A DNA stretch of 6,959 bases, taken from positions 1 through 6,959 of the forward strand of contig CAYGZQ010000111.1 in assembly GCA_964354375.1 (NCBI GenBank), given 5' to 3'. Every line of letters begins with the position of its first letter. The first letter of the stretch is position 1. Positions 1 through 4,900 of the stretch are shown here, piece by piece. The position numbers were made by a program, and so were the translations under genes. Below the pieces are notes generated by a model. That model searched no databases, was not told the origin of the DNA, and was given only the letters and a program-made list of their open reading frames with translations. The DNA comes from CAYGZQ01 sp964354375 [NCBI: uncultured Planctomycetota bacterium] (GTDB taxonomy: Bacteria > JAJVIF01 > JAPKYR01).

Positions 1-138
1 GGCAGTTCGTGCATCTACGCTGTCGGAGAGTTCAAAGCGACTGTCGACATGGACCCCGGTCCCGCGAATGACGATCACACATCGAATGGCGAAGGCGACG
101 CATTCCTGAGCAAATTCCTTGACGACGGATCGTGGTAG
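1..138 (+). CDS. C-terminal end of an SBBP-type beta-propeller repeat protein (5' end outside the window)
   Basis: Frame 1 is open from the window edge to TAG at 136-138 and encodes 45 residues. They follow the pattern of one SBBP-like propeller blade: an IYAVGEF strand (family form xVYVTGxF), then TVDMDPGP (family form TVDFDPGP), then HTSNGEGDAFLSKF (family form HTSNGxxDxFLSKF), ending DDGSW. Proteins of this type are usually long, secreted or surface-attached, and built of many such blades; their role is generally unknown and probably structural or binding. The chain stops at the G-x-W position, where another strand (typically FLWARTWGG-like) would be expected. The gene either ends on an incomplete blade or was truncated by a stop mutation. 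No C-terminal sorting domain is visible. The blade match is clear by eye; the function is not known. Confidence 0.7.
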   Translation, partial: GSSCIYAVGEFKATVDMDPGPANDDHTSNGEGDAFLSKFLDDGSW

Positions 139-223
139 AACCTTTTTGTTGCTCCGATGCCCTGATACCGATATGTGATTAGGCAATTCATTGACATCGG
201 GGTGCCTGTCCCCATCTGCGGGG
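139..223. other. Convergent intergenic spacer
   Basis: This 85-base gap lies between the stop of the propeller gene (+) and the stop of the sulfatase-like gene (-). It holds a short T run at 142-146 with no convincing stem before it, a six-base inverted pair CCGATG (154-159) and CATCGG (195-200) with a long loop, and the GGGG/CCCC hairpin listed separately. No gene or canonical intrinsic terminator is seen for either neighbour. Confidence 0.5.
199..213 (-). repeat. Small REP-like hairpin, GGGGACAGGCACCCC on the minus strand
   Basis: Four G and four C flank a seven-base loop. The minus-strand word GGGGACAGGCACC resembles short dispersed words often seen in intergenic DNA of genomes carrying REP-associated (RAYT/IS200-like) transposases; that resemblance is from memory. 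A second GGGG at 220-223 could pair with the same CCCC. The hairpin sits 11 to 25 bases beyond the sulfatase stop codon on its own strand, so it may also protect or end that transcript. It has no U tract. Confidence 0.35.
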
Positions 224-1618
224 TCACAGATATCCCAGGCTCGACAGCATTTCGCGGTTCTGTTCGGTCATGAGGGGTGCATCGCCTTCGCGCGACGCAA
301 CAATCATGCGGGCCAGCACCGGGGCGAGGCGCTTAAGGGCCTCGGGAGGGTTGTCCACGAGGCTGGACGTTTCCCGAGGATCATTCGGTATGTCGAAGAT
401 CATCACGCCGCCGTCCGGATTGATGCCGCCGAAATTGTCGAACTCGGCGGTCAGCCTGAATTTTCCGTCGAACAGGCTGTACGTGTAACCGCCGGACGTC
501 GGGTTGCCGATGGCGTACAGATAATCCCTCGGAGAGTACGGGGAATCGGATTCCGGATCGATCAGAGGCATCAGGCTGCGACCGTCGATATCACCCGGGA
601 TTCTCAGGCCGGCGAAATCCATCAGGGTCGGCATGATGTCCGTGTTTTCGACAAGCGAGTCGATTCTCCTGCCGCCCCATTTGTCAAATGGGAAATGGAC
701 CAGGAGGGGGATGTGAAGGCTCTGCTCGTAGGGATGTCCGTGAGTGATGAAATGATGCTCGCCGAGGTTCTCGCCGTGGTCGGCCGTGAGGACGATTACG
801 GAGGTGTCGAGCAGGCCCACGTGATCGAGCAATTCGAAAAGCTCCTTCAGTCGAGCGTCGAATGACCGAATCTCGGCGTCGTACAAGTCGCATACACGTC
901 TCAGATCCCCTGCATTGAACTCGATCTCATGTTGATTGAATTTCTTGAACTGCGCCCACGTGCCGTCGACCGGCCCGTCATAGCCGGGGTCGGCGAACAT
1001 CTCAAACGCAACGTCATCCGGAGTGTATTCGGTATGAGGATCATAGAAATGGATCATGAGGAACAGAGGCTTGCGCGTATCGGGGAAGCTGGGCTCCCTG
1101 AATCGAGGCGAGCCGGTGAGTATTCCGGACAGTCTCTCGTTCATCTCTCGTGCGGTGTGAGGGATAGCGGGCGTGTTGGCGAAGTAGTCGAAACCCCTGC
1201 CGATGCCGTACTGGGCGCTCAGGACCCTCGCGGCAGGCATACCCCAAGCCTCGAATCCCGCGGACCTGAAATCGTTGGTCAGGAAGTGAATTTCCTGGGG
1301 CAGAACTGCACCGTTATTCAGAACGCCGTGACGGTCCGGATGGCAGCCTGTGAGCAGCGATGTGAACGAAGGAAGGGTGGTTGCTTTCGGGGTGTAAGCG
1401 CGGTTGAAAACCACAGACCGGGACGCGAGCCGGTCCATGAACGGCGACGTCTCGCGCTCGTAGCCCATGAAACCGAGATGTTGTGCCGCAAGGGTGTCAA
1501 CTACGATAACAACAACGTTCTCCGCCTCCGCTCGGACCTGTCGCGACTTATCGGGACCCGATCCAAGCGAAAGGAACGGGATCAGTACGACTATGACCGC
1601 CAGTACCCAACGCGCCAT
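224..1618 (-). CDS. Exported sulfatase / alkaline-phosphatase-superfamily enzyme with Thr at the catalytic position
   Basis: The 464-residue product has an N-terminal hydrophobic export segment (about residues 4-20) followed by a complete sulfatase fold. Visible landmarks are NVVVIVVDTL with metal-ligand candidate D41, GYERETSPFMDRLA at 53-65, the active-site loop TLPSF at 81-85 followed by SLLTG, FYDPH (D193, H195), ADHGE (D280, H281), a further HGH at 293-295, NTDIMPTLMDFAG (325-337), IDGRSLMPLI (344-353) and the family-typical C-terminal SLGYL. Canonical sulfatases carry C/S-x-P-x-R in the active-site loop; here it is T-L-P-S-F, so formylglycine cannot form. Thr nucleophiles occur in related phosphoethanolamine and lipoteichoic-acid transferases, so a phospho- or transferase activity is as likely as sulfate-ester cleavage. 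It probably acts in the periplasm or outside the cell. The start at 1618 is preferred over an in-frame ATG at 1714 because it gives a signal peptide and has AGGTGG just upstream, and because the predicted transcript starts near 1713. It is divergent from the DUF2339 gene. The substrate is unknown. Confidence 0.88.
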   Translation of the reverse strand: MARWVLAVIVVLIPFLSLGSGPDKSRQVRAEAENVVVIVVDTLAAQHLGFMGYERETSPFMDRLASRSVVFNRAYTPKATTLPSFTSLLTGCHPDRHGVLNNGAVLPQEIHFLTNDFRSAGFEAWGMPAARVLSAQYGIGRGFDYFANTPAIPHTAREMNERLSGILTGSPRFREPSFPDTRKPLFLMIHFYDPHTEYTPDDVAFEMFADPGYDGPVDGTWAQFKKFNQHEIEFNAGDLRRVCDLYDAEIRSFDARLKELFELLDHVGLLDTSVIVLTADHGENLGEHHFITHGHPYEQSLHIPLLVHFPFDKWGGRRIDSLVENTDIMPTLMDFAGLRIPGDIDGRSLMPLIDPESDSPYSPRDYLYAIGNPTSGGYTYSLFDGKFRLTAEFDNFGGINPDGGVMIFDIPNDPRETSSLVDNPPEALKRLAPVLARMIVASREGDAPLMTEQNREMLSSLGYL

Positions 1619-1622
1619 AGCA

Positions 1623-1628
1623 CCACCT
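1623..1628 (-). promoter_or_regulatory. Ribosome binding site of the sulfatase-like gene
   Basis: AGGTGG (five of six bases match AGGAGG) ends four bases before the ATG at 1618-1616. It supports that start over the in-frame ATG 96 bases upstream. Confidence 0.6.
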
Positions 1629-1645
1629 GAGAGCCTTTGGCTCTC
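1629..1645 (-). promoter_or_regulatory. Leader hairpin abutting the sulfatase ribosome binding site
   Basis: A perfect seven-base inverted repeat, GAGAGCC-AAA-GGCTCTC on the minus strand, ends directly at the first base of AGGTGG. In the mRNA this stem would sit right beside the ribosome binding site and could affect initiation or mRNA stability. No known riboswitch is recognised. Confidence 0.4.
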
Positions 1646-1655
1646 CCTAAAGGCG

Positions 1656-1692
1656 AATCCGGTATCAAAGCAGCTATGCTGAAAATCCGGTA
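1656..1692. repeat. Nine-base direct repeat AATCCGGTA in the sulfatase leader
   Basis: AATCCGGTA occurs at 1656-1664 and again at 1684-1692, with starts 28 bases apart. A small AGCA-GCTA-TGCT inverted repeat lies between the copies. Both lie downstream of the predicted sulfatase transcription start. They could be a pair of regulator half-sites, or chance. Confidence 0.3.
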
Positions 1693-1719
1693 ATTGTCGT
1701 ATCCAGATCTGCAACTCAT

Positions 1720-1748
1720 ATTATCCCAGAAAACCGGCTACAAGACAA
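1720..1748 (-). promoter_or_regulatory. Predicted sigma70-type promoter for the sulfatase-like gene
   Basis: On the minus strand the -35 box is TTGTCT (1748-1743) and the -10 box is GATAAT (1725-1720), separated by 17 bases. Four of six and five of six bases match consensus. The expected start is near 1713, giving a leader of about 95 bases that contains the direct repeat and the hairpin. The -35 box lies back to back with that of the divergent promoter, 13 bases apart. Confidence 0.5.
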
Positions 1749-1761
1749 TGCTCGGTACGGC

Positions 1762-1790
1762 TTGACAGATCCCGGGGAATGGTGTACAAT
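1762..1790 (+). promoter_or_regulatory. Near-consensus sigma70-type promoter P1 for the DUF2339 gene
   Basis: TTGACA (1762-1767, full consensus), a 17-base spacer and TACAAT (1785-1790, five of six). This is the strongest promoter-like sequence in the window. The expected start is around 1796-1798, inside the left arm of the inverted repeat that follows, and leaves a leader of about 145 bases before the ATG at 1941. Confidence 0.65.
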
Positions 1791-1791
1791 C

Positions 1792-1818
1792 TGCAACGAT
1801 GGCAGGGAATCCGTTGCA
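1792..1818. promoter_or_regulatory. Inverted repeat TGCAACG-N13-CGTTGCA at the P1 start: candidate operator or leader hairpin
   Basis: Perfect seven-base arms at 1792-1798 and 1812-1818 are separated by 13 bases, so their centres lie 20 bases apart, about two helical turns. The left arm begins one base after the -10 box. As DNA this is a classic position for a dimeric repressor; as RNA, most of the left arm may not be transcribed, which favours the operator reading. The regulator is not in the window. Confidence 0.4.
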
Positions 1819-1902
1819 AATATACAAGGGCCGGACCGCGGGACGTGGAGATCATACCCCTTGCGAGTGCGATTGACGGGGAGCGCTTCAGAGTCGGTCT
1901 GT

Positions 1903-1911
1903 TGATATAAT
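1903..1911 (+). promoter_or_regulatory. Predicted extended -10 promoter P2 for the DUF2339 gene
   Basis: TGATATAAT matches the extended -10 form TGnTATAAT exactly. No good -35 box lies 16-18 bases upstream (the bases there are GCGCTT), which is usual for extended -10 promoters. The expected start near 1918 would give a leader of about 23 bases that just includes the ribosome binding site. A TTGACG at 1873-1878 is 27 bases away, too far to serve as its -35. Confidence 0.45.
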
Positions 1912-1927
1912 TCACCAATCACCGGAC

Positions 1928-1932
1928 AGGAG
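1928..1932 (+). promoter_or_regulatory. Ribosome binding site of the DUF2339 gene
   Basis: AGGAG followed by eight bases and ATG at 1941. Good match and spacing; it fixes the start of the long gene. Confidence 0.7.
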
Positions 1933-1940
1933 CTCGCAGG

Positions 1941-4900
1941 ATGGAATCCCTCATATTGCTGCTCTTCATCCTTTTCCCATTCCTATATGCACTGCCCGTC
2001 TTGTTGCTGCCCTACGTCACGGGGACCGCGATCAACCATGCTCGCGAGCGCAACTGGCCGATCGCCGCGGGCTGGTGCTTGCTGCTCATAGTGCTTCTCG
2101 CGCCCATCACCGAAGTCGTGGGAGTGACGGGCTTCAGATCATGGATTCAAGACCTGGAGCACGTCAGGGAGCCTGTTCAATGGTTGATGCTGGCCCAGGC
2201 CGTTTTCTGGTGGGTAATCTGGCACAGGGCTTACGCTCAGCGCCGGACAAGGGGATGGGGAACAGTCGCGCTTCCCGCGTTTATCATCAGTGCCCTCATT
2301 TCTCTCTATCTCGGAACGCTTCTCACGCTCGTCGCTCTTCTGATCGCGTTCATCGCCACGAGCAACGAGCGTAAGAGATGGGACCGGATCGAGGTCGTCG
2401 AGGCCCGCCGTCCGAGCGTCGAGGCAGGCGAAGCGGTCCCGACAGACCTGGGCGCCATCGGCTTCAGACCCTACCCCAATGCCGATTACACCGATGCCGA
2501 AACAAGGGTAGTCACTGGGGGCGGTGCGCTCGGAAAATCGCTGAAGTTCCAGTTCAGAACCATCGACTCCCCGGAGCTGATTCTGGCCTTCTATGAGAAG
2601 AGCACAAGAGCTGCGGGACTGGACGTCCGTCGGGCCATGCGTCGCGCGGAAGACCCCTCACTGCCGGCTGTGCCGGCGCTTGTCGCGATGGGAACCGCGC
2701 CTGTCGCGCTCGTTGTGTCGCGGGACGCGCACGACGAGTTCAAATGGACCGCTACCGTATGGCTGCGGACATGGCCCGGATTCAGACGGGATCTACAGCT
2801 TTACTTCGATTTCGAGGAACCTCTCAGGGAGGTCGGCCGTCCGGCATATGAGCCCGGGTTCCCGAAGAAGCCCATCAGCGAATACACCGTTTTTCAGCAG
2901 CACCCGGAAGGAGAAGCCGCGCAACCTTCGCCGGGACCTCCTCCCGCTGAACCAGCTTACGTTCCTCAGCCCCCCTTCTGCCCGCCTCCCCCGCCTCCCC
3001 CGCCGAGGCCCCCGCGCCCTCCGAAGATCGCCTTCAACTGGGGGGACTTTGTGGAGGCGGTTGCGGCAGTCTGGTATGTCTGGGTAGGGGTGACAATGAT
3101 TGTGCTCGGGCTCGGCTACTGGCTGAGTCTCGAGTATGGCGCGCTGGGCAGGATACTCGCCGTCTATGCGATTTTCATCACCATGTGGAGCGGCGGAGTC
3201 TATTACGAGCGCGTCAAGAGATACAGCACTCTGGGAAAGGCCCTCATCGCAGGCGGATGGGCCGGGGTCTACGTGACCACGTTCCTTATCCACTATCTCC
3301 CCCAGGCCAGAGTCATAACCGATCCCACCGTCGGCATGTTTTTCCTGATGGCTATCGCGATCGGCATGATAGCCCACTCGTTCAGGTACAAATCGGAGGT
3401 CCTGACAACTCTCACCTACTTCGTCGCGTTCGTGACGATAGGTTTTTCGGTCCAGCTTTCGGAACAGAGATTTTTCAGCCTGGTTGCGACCGCGGTCCTT
3501 GCGGTCTCCATGCTTTTTATTCTGTACAGGATGCAATGGTACCGGCTTGTCCTTTTCGGAATTGTCGGCTGCTACGGAACTCACGCGATCTGGCTGTATC
3601 CGTTTCTGCCGCAGATCGAAGCGCCGGGACCTCTGGGCGCCGAGCTCTTGGCGGGATTGTGGATGCTCGCGCTGTACTGGGTCACGTTCACCGCAGGCGT
3701 CTTTCTCTTCAAACCCAAGACGAAAGTCCTTGACGCAATGAGTTTGTGGATGACGGCGCTGAACTTCTTCCTCTTCTTCCTCGTGTATCGCTACCAGCTG
3801 GGTGCGGAGCGCGCCGATCTGCGGCTTTGGATTGTCGAGGCTCTCGCGCTGGCATACGTCTTTCTCTCCTGGCTCGCCTGGTTCCTGAAGCGCGACAATC
3901 TCTACACGCTCAATCTCGTGATCGCCGTTCTCTGCACCACGATGACGCTGTACTACCATCTGCTTGGCGGAGAATGGGTCACGGTGGGATGGCTGATACA
4001 GGCCGAGGCGCTGTATGTCGCGGGGCTTCTCGGCGACGAAAAGCGGTACAGGACGATCGCCATCGGAAATTTCATCCTTGTCGGCGTCTGGATGGTCACG
4101 CATGACTTCTGGATGACGGACACAGTCACGCTCTTCGGACTCGTTTTGTTCAAGCGTACTGTCATCGCAGCAACCGTAGCTATTTTCTTCTACAGTAACG
4201 CGATCCTTCGGCACGTGCTGGCCTTCAGGATCAAGAACGAGGAGGGATATTCCTACCTCTTCTCCTACGCTGCTTCCATCCTGTGGCTCGTGATTATGGT
4301 CAGGAACTGGTACCCGGACGATCCCCTCAAAATCGCGGTGGGGAGCGCCATATTCGGCCTTTTCCTCATGGAAACCGGAATCCGCATGTGGGACCACCAT
4401 TTCCGGATCCAGGGGCTGTTCTATGTTTTCCTCAGCGTGATCGCGGGGCTTCTCCCGCTCGCGCTCCCGGATACGTTCTACTACACGGAGAATGTCGCCT
4501 ATCGGCTCGTGGCCGAGGGCATTGTCACAGTCTTCGCGTACATCGTCTTCGCGAGGTTCCATCGACGGATTTCCATAGAGGAGGACGCACGAAGGATCGA
4601 ATTCGCTGTGGGACTGATGTCCAGCATCGCGGCTTTGTTCGCCGTGATGCTTCTGTACAGGGAGTTCAGCCTTGACGCGCCCGCCTGGATTGTCTTCGCA
4701 TGGATGGTCGTCGGCGTGATGCTTGTCGAGATCGGCCTGGCAGCCAGAAATCCGTTCTTCCGCGTGCAAGGCTACCTCGTCACCGGTCTCACTCTGCTCT
4801 GGGCTCTTTACCTCTTCTTCCTCAGACCCATTTTCTGCTGGTTCCTTTTCAGCCCCACTTTCTATAACCCCGCGCCTTTCCATCCGCTGGCGAACCTCCT

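Noticed and set aside
929-1630. Plus-strand open frame of 233 codons across the sulfatase-like gene
   Set aside because: It is a shadow of the minus-strand gene with no recognisable motifs.
1619-1714. Upstream in-frame ATG at 1714 for the sulfatase-like gene
   Set aside because: The extra 32 residues would bury the signal peptide inside the chain, lie at the predicted transcript start, and have no ribosome binding site as good as AGGTGG before 1618.
1873-1911. TTGACG and TATAAT read as one promoter
   Set aside because: The spacer would be 27 bases, far outside the 15-19 range; only the extended -10 reading is kept.
2793-4883. Long open frame of 696 codons on the minus strand opposite the DUF2339 gene
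   Set aside because: Its translation is highly charged and low in hydrophobics, as expected for the complement of a membrane-protein gene with G/C-rich third positions. It shows no recognisable domain, and the + strand frame is clearly the real gene.
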